64,000 nucleotides of DNA from Mya arenaria. Its lineage: Eukaryota > Mollusca > Bivalvia > Myida > Myidae. The stretch spans positions 34,714,932 through 34,778,931 of the forward strand of contig NC_069132.1 in assembly GCF_026914265.1 (NCBI RefSeq), written 5' to 3'. This document shows positions 35,905 to 47,172 of the stretch, one piece after another. Below the pieces are notes generated by a model. That model worked only from the letters and a program-made list of their open reading frames with translations. It had not been told where the DNA came from and made no database searches. A program made the translations under genes and the position numbers. Each line of letters starts with the position of its first letter. Position 1 is the first letter of the stretch.

Positions 35905-36967
35905 CTGAATAACGTATCACTAGGAACGGTAATTATCACTGTCAACAGCCATTATCATCGTGAGCGTATCATTAGGAACGGTAATTATCACTGTGAACAG
36001 CTATTATCACTGTGAACTTATCACTATGAACGGTAATTATCACTGTGAACTTATCACTATGAACGGTGATTATCACCGTGAACGTATCACTAGGAACGGT
36101 AATTATCACTGTGAACAGCCATTATCACTGTGAACGTATCACTAGGAACGGGAATTATCACTGTGAATGTATCACTAGGAACGGTAATTATCACTGTGAA
36201 CGTATCACTAGGAACGGTAATTATCACTGTGAACAGCCATTATCACTGTGAACGTATCACTAGGAACGGTAATTATCACTGTGAACGTTTCATTAGGAAC
36301 GGTAATTTTTCACTGTGAACAGCCATTATCACTGTGAACGTATCACTTAGAACGGTAATTATTACTGTGAACAGCCATTATCACTGGGAACAACCGTTAT
36401 CACTGTGAACGTATCATTTTGAACGTTAATTATCAATGTGAAAAACGATTATCACTATGAGCGTATCACTATCAATGGTAATTATCACTGTTAACAGCCA
36501 TTATCACTGTGAACGTATCACTTTGAACGGTAGTTATGAATGTGAACAGCAATTATCACTGTGAACTTATCACTAGGAACGGTAATTATCACTGTGAACG
36601 TATCACTATGAACGTTAATTATCACTGTGAACAGTCATTATCACTGTATACTGCCATTATTACTGTGAAGGTATCATTTTGAACGGTAATTATCACTGTG
36701 AACAGGCATTATCACTGTGAACTTATCACTAGGAACGGTAATTATCACTGAAAACGTATCACTAGGAACGTTAATTATCACTGTGAACAGCCATTATCAC
36801 TGTGAACGTATCATTTTGAACGGTAATTATCACTGTGAACAGTCATTATCAGTGTGAACATAATCATTATCACTGTGAATGTTATCATTATCACTGTGAG
36901 CATTATCAGTGCATACAGTCATTATCACTGAGAACCTTATCACTGTGTACAGGCATTATCGCTTTGA
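35905..36967. repeat. Satellite B, unit 2 (interrupted at its right end by the Polinton)
   Basis: Same motif as unit 1 (ATTATCACTGTGAAC). It ends at CGCTTTGAACCGTA, where the Polinton begins; the rest resumes at 57809. Confidence 0.95.
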
Positions 36968-36973
36968 ACCGTA
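36968..36973. other. Polinton target-site duplication, left (ACCGTA)
   Basis: Perfect 6-bp direct repeat with 57809-57814. Six base pairs is the diagnostic duplication length for Polintons. Confidence 0.95.
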
Positions 36974-37405
36974 AGTAGTTAGAAATTGATGGGAGTAGGA
37001 TTCCCCAGGGGAAGTTTTACTCATAGAAATTGATGGGAGTAGGATTCCCCAGGGGAAGTTTTGCTCTTCAACGAAAATTGTGTCCTTGGAAGCGGGAAGA
37101 CTCGTATTGTATACTGTGATGGTCCTTTACGATATAAGTAAAAGAATTGACAATAATGCCAGTGTGTATAAGTAAACGTGAATGAAAATTGTTGTAGAAC
37201 GATATTGTTCTTTATAGTATAAGGGAAACAACTGCTATACTACACGTCGTGGAAATACGGAGAAGCGTTATTCTTCTTAATCACCGTTGCTGGGTTGCGT
37301 TAATACTCTAAATTAGTACTTGCTGTCGCTAATTCCAGATCGTTTCTTTATATTTAAAAGCGAGGATTATAAAGACCCTTTGTATAGCTAAATGCTCTTT
37401 CAATG
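36974..37405. repeat. Polinton left terminal inverted repeat (432 bp)
   Basis: Pairs with 57377-57808. The outer ~320 bp are almost identical; the innermost ~90 bp diverge more. It contains a 44-bp direct duplication (36981-37024, 37025-37068) with a TTCCCCAGGGGAA palindrome in each copy, mirrored at the other end. Confidence 0.95.
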
Positions 37406-40400
37406 TTTGATTTTAAGCTTGTACCTCGCAAGTAATTTTAATGTTAGCACTAAATAAGTTAATTTCATCTTGAAAACAAGGTACAGTCATGTACGGACTT
37501 TATCTAGGACAACGCAAAAATAATATGTTGTGAGAATAGCTATACAGGTAAACACAGGTACATACCATAAACTAACACAGTATTAAAATTAAATCTAAGA
37601 CAAATATCGTGAACGCTTTGAAAACCCTTTAAACGGTGTGTATTGTGCAATAGGACACAACGAAAAGTTATCGGATTATGGTGAGGGTTATTGGTCACAT
37701 TTTTACAGTCTGTACATGCAGATTTGTATGAATTACTAATTACTCTCACCAGTAAACATCGGCTTAAGACGCCTTACATAGCACGATGATATGTATAATT
37801 GAGGTAAGTCGTTGTTATTTTGGTTTTAAAAGTCATTGCTAAAATGTTTGATGAAAGTGCTAGCGCATTAAAATAATGCGGCTAAAGTTGTAGTTTGTAT
37901 CACCCATCAATACTGACATTGGGAAGCAACTTCTCTATATATTTATGCTTTGTTTTAAATAGTTAGTTCTCTTTTAAACAGCTGGATCCATTGAGCTATT
38001 TAGTTGCAAGATAAGCTTCAGTTTTTATAAAGGAGGAATTTGTAATAGTAACACATATATTTGTAAGTACGCATTCCTGAAGGGCGGTGTTTATAACTTT
38101 AAAATTACCTTTTTTTGTAAATTATGTAAATGATGTAAACTTATATAATTAACTTCTTTTGAATTGCTTTGAAGAAAATGATATAACTCTTGAGATATTT
38201 CCGCCCTGTATTCAAAAATAAATTGGTATCCTACACATTTAATTAAAAAAAGTATCCAACCCTAAAATTAAATAAAAAAAAATGATGTAAAAATTGAGTG
38301 TCAACTGTTAAAATATTAACTAAAAGCTGTCGAGGGAAGCATTATCAGTGGGTTTCATTTTTATGATTTAACTTTCACATTGAAATCATTCTCAAAGCTG
38401 ATTGGAATAAAATCATAAAAATATATATATAAAAATGATACAACAATTGTGTTTTATGTAGTAAATGCCTGCCTATGCCAGGATTGGGAAGTTTTATAGA
38501 ACAACAGGTATTTTGTTTTGCATTTTATGTATTGCATTAACCTATTGTTTAAAACACTCTTATTGAAATCACTTTTTGTTTGCATCACCTTTTTAAACTA
38601 GCGATGTTTGCAAGATTATGTTGTTTTTTGTTTGTTTTCAGAACCACATCTTGAAAGCAGAAGACTTTGTTGATCCAAAATAATAATTGCCAGATAAGTT
38701 GATTTTTTTTCTTCATTTTTTTAATTGTGTTTTGTTTTTCATATTTTGAGTTCATATGAAGACATAATGGGCTACATATTTTATAACATTCTGTTAAAAA
38801 ACCAGTACCATGTTGACACATTATTTAATGATAAAAAGTCACTTTAATTACAGAGTCAGCCAAGAGTCAGTCCTGATTTTGGTTGTAATGTCAAGTTATC
38901 AATTTAAGTTTCAGGAACCTTTGTCAACGTATATGGAGCTTACATAAAAACGTTAACATTAGCATAATGCTAAGACTACCCTGTCTCCTAGTCCTATAAT
39001 TGTTGAACTGTTTTGTTTGTTTATCTTAATAAACTGCAACCATATTTAGAATGAGTGTTTTTGGGTTTTAGCAAATGGAAATTAAACAGCAGCTGGATGA
39101 GTTGCAAACAACAACAAACAATGGTATGTTTTATTATGAATTTTATTTTTTAAAATATTAACAACCATGAAACTTTGTCAAACATATGAAATAGTCACAC
39201 AACTTTGTAACAACAAATATAAACAAACTTTATAATGAATAGTTAATTAAAATACAAAACAACCATATAACATAATATGGAATGAAATATTTATGATGAA
39301 ATACATTTTCTTTGTTTGCTCTGTTTGTTGTTGTTACTAGTTCATGTGTTCATATTGTCAAATGTGTGGCTATGCCCCTATGCCACTTAACGGGGTATAT
39401 GTTAAATGTTTGGCCTCTGATCAAGTCTCTATACTTTTTATTGTATTATCAATGACATATTTACTAAAGAACAAATACACATACTGCTTTTAACAAATAT
39501 AAAAAAAACAAGAAGCTTACAATTTTTGCAATCAAATACATGAAACTAGGGAACTATAGACTGCCAACAAACGCAATATGATATACAATATGACTACTAC
39601 AGGTAAATGGAATTGTATACATTATTTTAAAAAAAAACTGACCTTTAGATACACCCATTTTTTTATAAGCCATTCAATGCTTTAATAAGTATTAGGTAAT
39701 TAACTGATTGTTCTGTCTTCTGTATTGTAAATACATAAATTTTCAGTAGGAACAACATACAACAGTATATAAAACATTTAAAGATCCTTTCTTTTACAGG
39801 TTAGTCAACCATATGTCCTCCAGGAAAACAATGTTTACCTATCTGATGAAGGATGAGCCATAACATGTGAGCTAGGAACCAAAGCTGACCACAGTCTACA
39901 AAAGCGAGCCTTACCCAGATGCATAAACAAACTTTACAGTTTTCTAATTATTGTCAAACAAAACTGAACACAGAATGTGTTTATTTTAAACCATCCATGC
40001 AGTATCACAATCAGTCCTTATTGTCAACCATCCTGGACCACAGTGCCACATCAAAGCAGCAACCTCCAACTTTTGTCTGGTTTAATGCAATTATGTTCCA
40101 TTTGTGCAGCATTATGAGATTTTAAAGTATGATGATTATGGCAGCTACCCCCTCCAGCGAGTTGATGAGACTGAGCTGAAATGATAAAGAGGGATAATGT
40201 AACAAGGCAAGGAAAACATAGCATGTATTACATGTAATAAGCCATGCATAATAATAAATTTATAAGCTATTTTTACACATATTTAGGAATTTCTTGGATA
40301 TAATTTATTACATTTTAACTCTAGATAAACAAACAGCAGCAGCACTTTCATGGGAATACTAGACTTTTCTTAGTTTATCTTTAAATATGTCTAGCTTACA

Positions 40401-42039
40401 AAACTTTATAAAAAAAAAAACTCAGCTTATATGGTGGGTTATACATGTATGGGTTCTGTGGTTGTTTGATATACATCATTTGGAATATACATTTTGAAAT
40501 AACAGATTGGACAGTGGTGTTTGTGGAGTTTGATGTGTTGGACTATCTCTTATTATTATACAAGTATGCTCTAATCTTCTAGCAGAAGAAAGATTTGTTT
40601 TTGTTAATATATACACCTTGGTTTCCATCAAAATTTTCTTAGTTGTTTTAGTGCAACTGAATGGTTTCATTAAATGATACAGAATGCAATAATAGTTAAT
40701 TATAATGCTCAAAGTTAAAATGCCCATCAAAAACTTACGTGTTGTGTTTTATGCTGACCTGGGGAGATTTTATGCATAAACTCCATGATCAAAGCACTAA
40801 GTTTTATGCTAGTCTTGACCGAAGGTGTGCTGACTGTCTTTGTAGTTTCTCTAACCCTGGATAGGTTCAAAAGCATGGTGAATGTCATGAACATGTCTGC
40901 AAAAATGTACTTGTTATTATAAAACAAATTTTTACGTTTTAAAAGAAACATCTATAAACTATTTACATTTTGTATGGTTGTATACAACAACGGAACTATT
41001 ATTGTAAATACCACCATTTATATAATTTGTTGTAAGCCGATCAACAACTACTCTATATAGAAAACAGCATTTAAGATTAATAGAACATAAAAATTGTAAT
41101 TGAACAATTGAAAAGTGTTTATGGTACAACTAGTAAATGGCAAATTACTTTTGCAGCACATTTTAACAGAATTGTCTGTTGTTGACATCACAAACAGTGG
41201 ACGGAACCTCCATCAGTCGACGTTTAGGGGGGTTGGGTTTCTATCTCGTCAATTTAGTTGAGTCTTGAAATGTTCATGTATGTGATTACTCTGAAACTGT
41301 CTCTTTACATCTCAATATTGACTATTTTTAATGTCCTCATATAGTTCAATTCACCTATCACTGAGTTTTGGTCGTGATGACACAACTCTTTTTTATATGT
41401 ACAGACACTACCTTTGTTCTTTTATGAAAGCAGCAAAACAATGAAACAAAAATTAAGAATATTTATTTTGTGCAAAAACCCGGAAACAAAGTCCTTCCAG
41501 AACGGTATATGGTTGTCGTAAACGGGTAATGCTATTTCCCGTTCAGATCGATTTTAAGGTTACACACAACTAATTGGCGTTTTCTATACGCGTTTGTTTT
41601 TACCTAGACAGGGTTGTCCTTCCTTTCTTATTAAAATTGAACAGAGGATTGAAATGTATGTAATTGTCTTCCAACAAAATGATATTCCTCTGTTCTGTTA
41701 ACACAACGTCCCCCTTGAGTAAGAATATCAAATCTACCAGTATTTAATAGTATATGGACGTGACTTGATTGAAAAGCTGTGTCGGTCTTATAATTTGTAA
41801 TCCATTTAATCTATGAAACCAAAAATTCCAATTGTTTTTAGCTAATCTAGATTCTGTTTGCGGTAAAAATGTTGAAGGAAAAAATCCGGGTAATGCTCTG
41901 ATTTCGGGTATAGCTGGTTCCGAGAATAAAATGATGGTTTCAGTAGACGCTGGTTGAAATGACGCACATTCATTTTACTTAATTTTAAAATAAGAGCTCT
42001 ACAAAATGGACATTTACTTATATGTTTAAAGCAGTCTTG
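37406..42039. other. Polinton left arm, 4.6 kb without a core gene
   Basis: AT-rich sequence lacking any Polinton core gene. Short exon-like open segments bounded by plausible splice signals are visible at about 39071-39121 (+), 39800-39960 (+) and 40737-40897 (-, TTTTTGCAG before it and GTAAGT after it). None can be assigned to a family. The arm may hold decayed or spliced cargo, or host DNA captured by the element. Confidence 0.4.
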
Positions 42040-42423
42040 TCATACTAAAGATTTGCAATTGCACGTATTTTTAAAATAAATCTCTTTGTCATCATTACAA
42101 ATGTCAAATTCTTCCATCCAAAGTTTTTGAAACATATCTGTTGTTGTACAAAATGGACAATTGTCTAGCCTTTCAAAACAGTTTTTACACACTACAGATG
42201 TACATTGACATACGTTTCTAAAGTAAATTTCAGCCTCTTCATAGCATACCCCGCATTCTTCCATCCAAAGTTCTTGAAACATAACTGTTGGTATAAACAT
42301 AAAGTTGTTATAACGTAAAGTTCGCAAAGTTTGTTTTATATAAACTAAATAACGTGTATGGTGCTTTTTAAAAGTTGTATATAGGTGAATAGTTAGGCGT
42401 TTACATATTCTAGCAGAGTACAT
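42040..42423 (-). CDS. RING-type zinc-finger cargo protein (Polinton fossil)
   Basis: A 127-codon frame starting at ATG 42421-42423. After a basic N-terminal ~45 residues comes an eight-cysteine finger: C57, C60, C72, C74, C79, C82, C89, C92, with the CPFC ending typical of RING E3 ligases. A second, similar module (WMEEFDICN...) follows, so the original protein had two fingers in tandem; this part looks degraded. Family knowledge: RING proteins recruit E2 enzymes, and viral ones often act together with BIR domains in IAP proteins. A BIR protein lies 2.8 kb away on the opposite strand. Function as an E3 is inference. It is not part of the Polinton core and is probably captured cargo. Confidence 0.65.
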   Translation of the reverse strand: MYSARICKRLTIHLYTTFKKHHTRYLVYIKQTLRTLRYNNFMFIPTVMFQELWMEECGVCYEEAEIYFRNVCQCTSVVCKNCFERLDNCPFCTTTDMFQKLWMEEFDICNDDKEIYFKNTCNCKSLV

Positions 42424-42558
42424 TTCTTTCAGTTTAACATTTTTTGTTCATCATCCATTTTACGTTTTAATTAAAATAACTGTGTAATAACATCCTATTA
42501 AATGGAGTGTTTAGATGATACATATTTTGCTGTACAAAATAAAATGTAATAACAGCTC

Positions 42559-42640
42559 ATTTGCATATATATTACCACATATTTTTACTCTTTATTTGCA
42601 TATAGATTATAACCGTGTATTTAACACTTCATTTACATAT
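42559..42640. promoter_or_regulatory. Three spaced octamer-like ATTTGCATAT motifs
   Basis: ATTTGCATAT occurs at 42559-42568 and 42594-42603, and ATTTACATAT at 42631-42640, at 35-37-bp spacing, the last two followed by TATAACCGT. It lies between the divergently oriented RING gene and PC4-like gene, so it may be a shared upstream region. ATTTGCAT is the classical POU-factor octamer; use here is inference. Confidence 0.35.
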
Positions 42641-42659
42641 AGGGTATAACCGTTTACAG

Positions 42660-42925
42660 TTAATCATCTCGTTAAAATGCTATCAATTGAATAGAAGTCC
42701 CACCAAGTTGTACTATTGAAATTGTATGTCTTGAAAAGAACTAATTTAAAAAACGAGGAGACGCCTGTAATCTTTATTACATTTATATATATATATGAAC
42801 CTCTATAGCCAACAACCTCATCAAAATGTCATCAACCCAATGACACCTGTCGAGATGTTAAATTGAATTTTCGTGTCTTGAAAAGAACTAATTTCTATAA
42901 AAGAGGAGACGCCTTCAATTCAAAA
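42660..42925. repeat. Polinton internal ~150-bp duplication
   Basis: Two diverged copies share CTTGAAAAGAACTAATTT and GAGGAGACGCCT at about 42730-42770 and 42880-42915, with related flanks (CATCTCGTTAAAATGCTATC / CCTCATCAAAATGTCATC). Non-coding. Confidence 0.65.
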
Positions 42926-43180
42926 TATTTATGTATGAAAAATAACATCTTAAATAGAATCCATTACCTGTTTCAAAGGAGTCATTGAAGACTTTATTTG
43001 CATTTAAATTAAAAACGTGAGCAACATCAGACCCACCTCTTAAGCCAACGTATATAAGTCCAGCGCAATTTACAGCATTTTCAAATCGCTTTCGACAACT
43101 GTTTGAACTAAAGCTTTTCCATAACTTTTCGAAAAACTTATAACAAAGTAACACTTGTAAAGATTTATTTTCTTAAGAAC

Positions 43181-43805
43181 ATGGACAAACCGATTAGAAA
43201 ACAGTTTGGTTTTAATAAGAATGTAACGGTTAAGAAAAATGGAGAATACTTAAATGTATATGTGAATCATACTGTCTATGAAAACGGCGAACTGGTAAAG
43301 GAGAAATCCAGATCCGTATGGTTGACGTGGAAGGAAACTATACAGCTGAAAGAAGCGATCCAAGCTATAGAAGAAGAAGTGTTGATGATCGAAGTAAGTT
43401 TGCTTTCATTAATTTTAAAGTAAATAACTGTAGAACTAGTTTGTTCTTTGATATGTATTGGTATTTCATTATTTGTAGTTGACTATTTTATAGAAATAAA
43501 TTTATTTTAGAAGCTGTAGACTATATGTTTATAGGCATTAACATTGTTTGCTTTTATTATAAAATTTATTTCACACCTAAATTTTGTTAAATAGGTTTGA
43601 TTTTATGATCTCATCAACGGTAAAGTATTAATTAACCAACCATTTTTAATTTTTTTAGGGGTTCTCTAGCGATACAACTGGGGATGCTAAAGGAGTTACA
43701 CACGTCGCTGTTCAAAAAACAGATACGACTAGTGCTGCGTCCGCTGCTGCTGCTCAAAAAACAGATACGGCTAAGACAAGCGTAAAACGTCATTATCCCT
43801 ATTAG
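43181..43805 (+). CDS. PC4-like nucleic-acid-binding protein (Polinton cargo, spliced)
   Basis: The first segment starts at ATG 43181 and gives a compact ~70-residue beta-rich stretch (FGFNKNVTVKKNGEYLNVYV ... VWLTWKETIQLKEAIQAI). A GT-AG intron (about 43394-43659) separates it from a short Ser/Ala/Thr/Lys-rich tail ending at 43805. The pattern of alternating beta strands followed by an LTxxExxxLKEAI helix resembles the PC4/Sub1 single-stranded-DNA-binding fold. That is a fold-level guess and not a motif match. Expected role if right: binding single-stranded DNA during replication or transcription. Introns are known in metazoan Polinton genes. Confidence 0.45.
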
Positions 43806-43883
43806 ATGCAACAACTTTAGACTGTAAATGATAGATGATTGACGAGAGACCAACGCGCTAAACTATATTAACTTTAATAGAAA

Positions 43884-44355
43884 ATGGATCAGTGTATATG
43901 TAACAGTGAAAGAATATCTGTTTTGAGACGTTCTGCATATATTTCAACAGCTAGAAAAGCTGTAAAACTGTGTCGTTGTATTTCGTGTCGAAAATACTAT
44001 ATCGCTATTCTTACATGTATTGAACTTATCGATGATCAAGGACTTGTTGATGCGGTTATATATTTACCTATAAGAAATGCCCAGCATGGCCGTTCAGTTT
44101 TCAGAGAAATAATTAGCGCTCCTATAAACCCTTAAACTTTTACAACAATATTTAGAAAACAAAACAAAAACGCCATCCTTATTTTTGCCAGCAGTAATAT
44201 CCTTTTACGTAGATGATGACACGAGATGTTGTGTCATATGTATGAAGAGACAAACTACCTATTTAGTAGAAGAACGTTTGTCTGATAGAGTAACTGTAAG
44301 TAGGAAATGTATAGTTTGTGGTAGTAATTTACACGATTCTTTTGCTTTGTTATGA
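43884..44355 (+). CDS. Small cysteine-rich protein region (Polinton cargo)
   Basis: An 83-codon frame (43884-44135) has CxC and CRCISC cysteines followed by a hydrophobic segment. The next ~200 bp contain a second cysteine-pair module (CCVIC ... CIVC), resembling a zinc ribbon. I do not recognise the family. Its place among other small zinc-binding cargo genes suggests a DNA- or protein-binding regulator. The region looks partly decayed. Confidence 0.4.
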
Positions 44356-44512
44356 GATGCTTTATTGATATTGCTGACATTTTGTGAGCCAATGAGAAAA
44401 CAACGACTCTCGTTCCTGGGAGGAGCTATGCGTGATAGTAAATTGAGAGGAGCTTAGCGTTGAATAAAATGAAGGTGTTCTCTAAAGAGTATTCAAAGTT
44501 GCGAACGCCAAG

Positions 44513-44779
44513 ATGAAAGTCAGAAAGAGCGGTGTTAAGAATATATATTGTTCCACGTGTAAGAAATGGATCACGGATTGTTTCGTTGGTCGTCATGTGC
44601 AAAGTAAGACACATTTTATGAAGAATCAGAATCATGAGTTGCATCCGCGGAAACCAAAACTAAAATCGGCAATGGACAGTGGATCGATCAGTTCTACACA
44701 TGTAATGAAAAATGTAAAGACAAAGTGTCTGACAAGCAACAGGAAGCTACACATTGCACGGTACAAGGTGATGCAGTAA
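44513..44779 (+). CDS. U1/matrin-like zinc-finger protein (Polinton cargo)
   Basis: An 88-codon frame starting at ATG 44513 with one finger near the N-terminus, YCSTCKKWITDCFVGRHVQS followed by KTHF: C-x2-C-x11-H-x5-H, close to the U1-type or matrin finger that binds RNA or DNA. The rest is basic and unassigned. Overlapping acidic open frames follow to 45208 in other phases, so the gene's true 3' structure is uncertain. Not a Polinton core gene. Confidence 0.45.
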   Translation: MKVRKSGVKNIYCSTCKKWITDCFVGRHVQSKTHFMKNQNHELHPRKPKLKSAMDSGSISSTHVMKNVKTKCLTSNRKLHIARYKVMQ

Positions 44780-45240
44780 CGCATTATACAATACAAGGTG
44801 AAAAGGTAATGACATGGGGATCTGAAGCGTTTCAAGAACTTCCGCAGAATGTGCTTGGTCTTTCCGGACTTGATGATACGTGGGACTTTGAAAGCACATT
44901 AATGAACGACGAACATGCCACTGAAAATGGTATCACCACCGACAATGGTATCAATGGAGTTGACGTTCAGCCACGATCAGTACAATATACGACACCACAA
45001 TGGTTTGAATCCATGGACAGAGTTTTCATCTGAAGTGTTAAGTGGTGCGTGTCCAGACGGTTCAGTCGCATCCACAGAGTTCCCAATTGACGTGTTAAGT
45101 GGCGTGTTTCCAGAGCGCGTATGTGACGATCCTCATCACAATCAAATATCGTACTTCAAATGTCACCTGTGTAATCCAACCACCTATAAAGACTACGAAA
45201 GCTGGTAAAAACTTTGAGTAATTCGATTTCATATACCAAG

Positions 45241-45570
45241 ATGAATTCTAGTGAAACTGTACTTTTTGGGAACAGGTTAAAACGAAATAGTTATGCGAAG
45301 TATGAGGATCGTTTATCTTCCTATCAAACATGGCCTCAGCAGATGAATCAAGATAAATACGCTCTAGCTAAATCGGGATTTATTTATTCGAAAGAAGGAG
45401 ATATTGTAGAATGTTTCGCGTGCGGCGTTAAAGTGAGCCAGTGGGCAGTCAATGACATTCCCGATCTTGAACACAAGAAATGGTCGCCCGAGTGTGCGTA
45501 TATAAAGCTGACTTGTTCTAGAGACACATACGACGTTGCAGCATTTGCGAGTGTGAATTTTGATTTTTAA
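45241..45570 (+). CDS. BIR-domain (IAP-like) protein, Polinton cargo
   Basis: From ATG 45241 the frame is 109 residues and holds one baculoviral IAP repeat. RLSSYQTWP starts the domain (about 24-32), GFIY lies at about 46-49, then C58-x2-C61-x16-H78-x6-C85, exactly the zinc-binding BIR spacing, with the conserved DIPDLEHKKWSPEC stretch. BIR domains bind caspases or IAP-binding-motif proteins and, in baculovirus and other large DNA viruses, block host apoptosis (established). No RING is fused; a RING-type protein is encoded separately at 42040-42423 on the other strand. Sited just before the small conserved ORF and packaging ATPase genes. Its role in a Polinton, suppressing death of cells in which the element replicates, is inference. 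Confidence 0.88.
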   Translation: MNSSETVLFGNRLKRNSYAKYEDRLSSYQTWPQQMNQDKYALAKSGFIYSKEGDIVECFACGVKVSQWAVNDIPDLEHKKWSPECAYIKLTCSRDTYDVAAFASVNFDF

Positions 45571-45594
45571 AATTTTAAAAATTAGTAAAGAAAT

Positions 45595-45917
45595 ATGGAG
45601 CTCAGTCAAGTGTCATTACTAGAATCGTATTTTGACTTTTTCTATGCTAAAGAAATTAGCAAAAATATGTACCTTGTTTTCAGAAAGAAGTGTTTCGGCT
45701 GTCAAAATGCTTGTTTATCGCAAAGTGATCATACGTGTTTAACTTAACGGATAAACAGCAGCTAGAGTTATATTTCGATGACATTCTCGCTGAAGTGGAT
45801 GAATCCGATATTGTATTGAAATGGAACGAAGCAACATCTCTTCTCGACGTGTCTGTTCAAGTGTTGAACATGTTCAAATTAAAGTGTATTGTAACGATTG
45901 GCGCGAAACTGATATGA
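45595..45917 (+). CDS. Small conserved-type Polinton ORF region with CxxC...H.C motif
   Basis: A 51-codon frame starting at ATG 45595 ends in KKCFGCQNACLSQSDHTC, a cysteine/histidine pattern that recalls short ORFs in many aquatic Polintons (recalled, not searched). A helical, acidic open segment continues to 45917 in another phase. Unknown function; possibly a small regulatory or virion-associated protein. Confidence 0.4.
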
Positions 45918-46327
45918 AAAGTGAGCAGTGGAAATCTAAAATGATACAAATGACTGTTCAATTGCTCATGTTAAATCACAGATTCGGTTAACTTTGCAAA
46001 CTAACCAAAAAAAATAATAAATGTTGCATACTAACTGGCATTTGCAAAGGTTGATAAATGATGTTATATCTTGTTGTATGTGTACGTTCTTTGATGCTTA
46101 TATGTGCTCGTTGTTTGATGATTTTACTGTATGTGTCTTGATCATTTATATGAACTATGAATGCTATGTATATATCTATATTTTCATTGGTGTTAGGAAA
46201 AAATATAATCAATAAAAGAGTATATAGAACATCTGAGTCTGTTTTTGAATTGGAAAAAACTTTTTGAAAAAAAGTATAAATTAGCCCGTTGAATGTGGTT
46301 TGGTTTCATTTGGATATCTCGTTAGAC

Positions 46328-47172
46328 ATGGAGAGTACGGTTAAGCTAGAAGCGAACTCTACGGCTCAAGTAATAGGTTAGTCGTGTATGCGGGTTATTA
46401 CATTATGACATTTATTAAATTAAAGAAGTTATGAATCGATTTACTTTTCATTTTTTAAAAGTATATGATCTAGATTTCATTGAAGTAGGCACTAGATTTC
46501 GATGGAAGGCTTCCAATAAAGCTTTTAGCTAAGCTTTTATGACTTAATTTTTTAGGTCCGAGCAATGTGGGAAAGAGTACTTTCGTGTATCAACTCTTAA
46601 AACATACTGACGGAGCTTTTACTAAACCGATAAAAGCCATTTACTATTGCTATAGTGTTTATCAACCTTTGTTTGCGGACATGAAAAAGGCTATACCGCA
46701 CATGACCTTTTACGAGGGTCTACCCACAAAGACTGAACTTGAAACCTGGCACATGAATGAACCGAGAGAAAAGATCTTGGTGATTGACGACTTGATGATT
46801 GAAAGCGCGAAATCTAAAGCCGTCGTAGACATCTATTGCAAATATGCGCATCATTTCAAGTTCTTTTGCTTTCTCATTTGCCAAAATGCGTTTTGTCCTG
46901 GACGCGAATTTCGTACCATTAGTCTAAACACGCACTATTTCTTTTTATTTAAAAACAATCGAGATGAATTACAAATACAGACGCTAGGTCGACAAATCTT
47001 TCCCGGTCAGATCAAATACTTTATGGATGCGTACAAGAAAGCCACTGCCGAGAAATACAGGTATCTTCTGGTCGATCTTTCTCCGCATTCCGACTCATTA
47101 TATAAACTTCGAACGAACGTTTTACCCGGCCAGTTAATGATAGTGTATCAACCTGAGAGTATGACAACATGA
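46328..47172 (+). CDS. Genome-packaging ATPase (FtsK/HerA, A32-like), spliced
   Basis: A short first segment starts at ATG 46328; after a GT-AG intron (46377-46555) the main segment (to 47172) opens with a P-loop, GPSNVGKST, and has a Walker B strand KILVIDDLM (about 46767-46793) and a downstream sensor-like FLICQNAF. Total ~220 residues, usual for the family. It hydrolyses ATP to pump element DNA into the capsid. It heads a rightward cluster with two small conserved genes and the polymerase. Identification by family motifs is firm; packaging activity is family knowledge. Confidence 0.9.
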
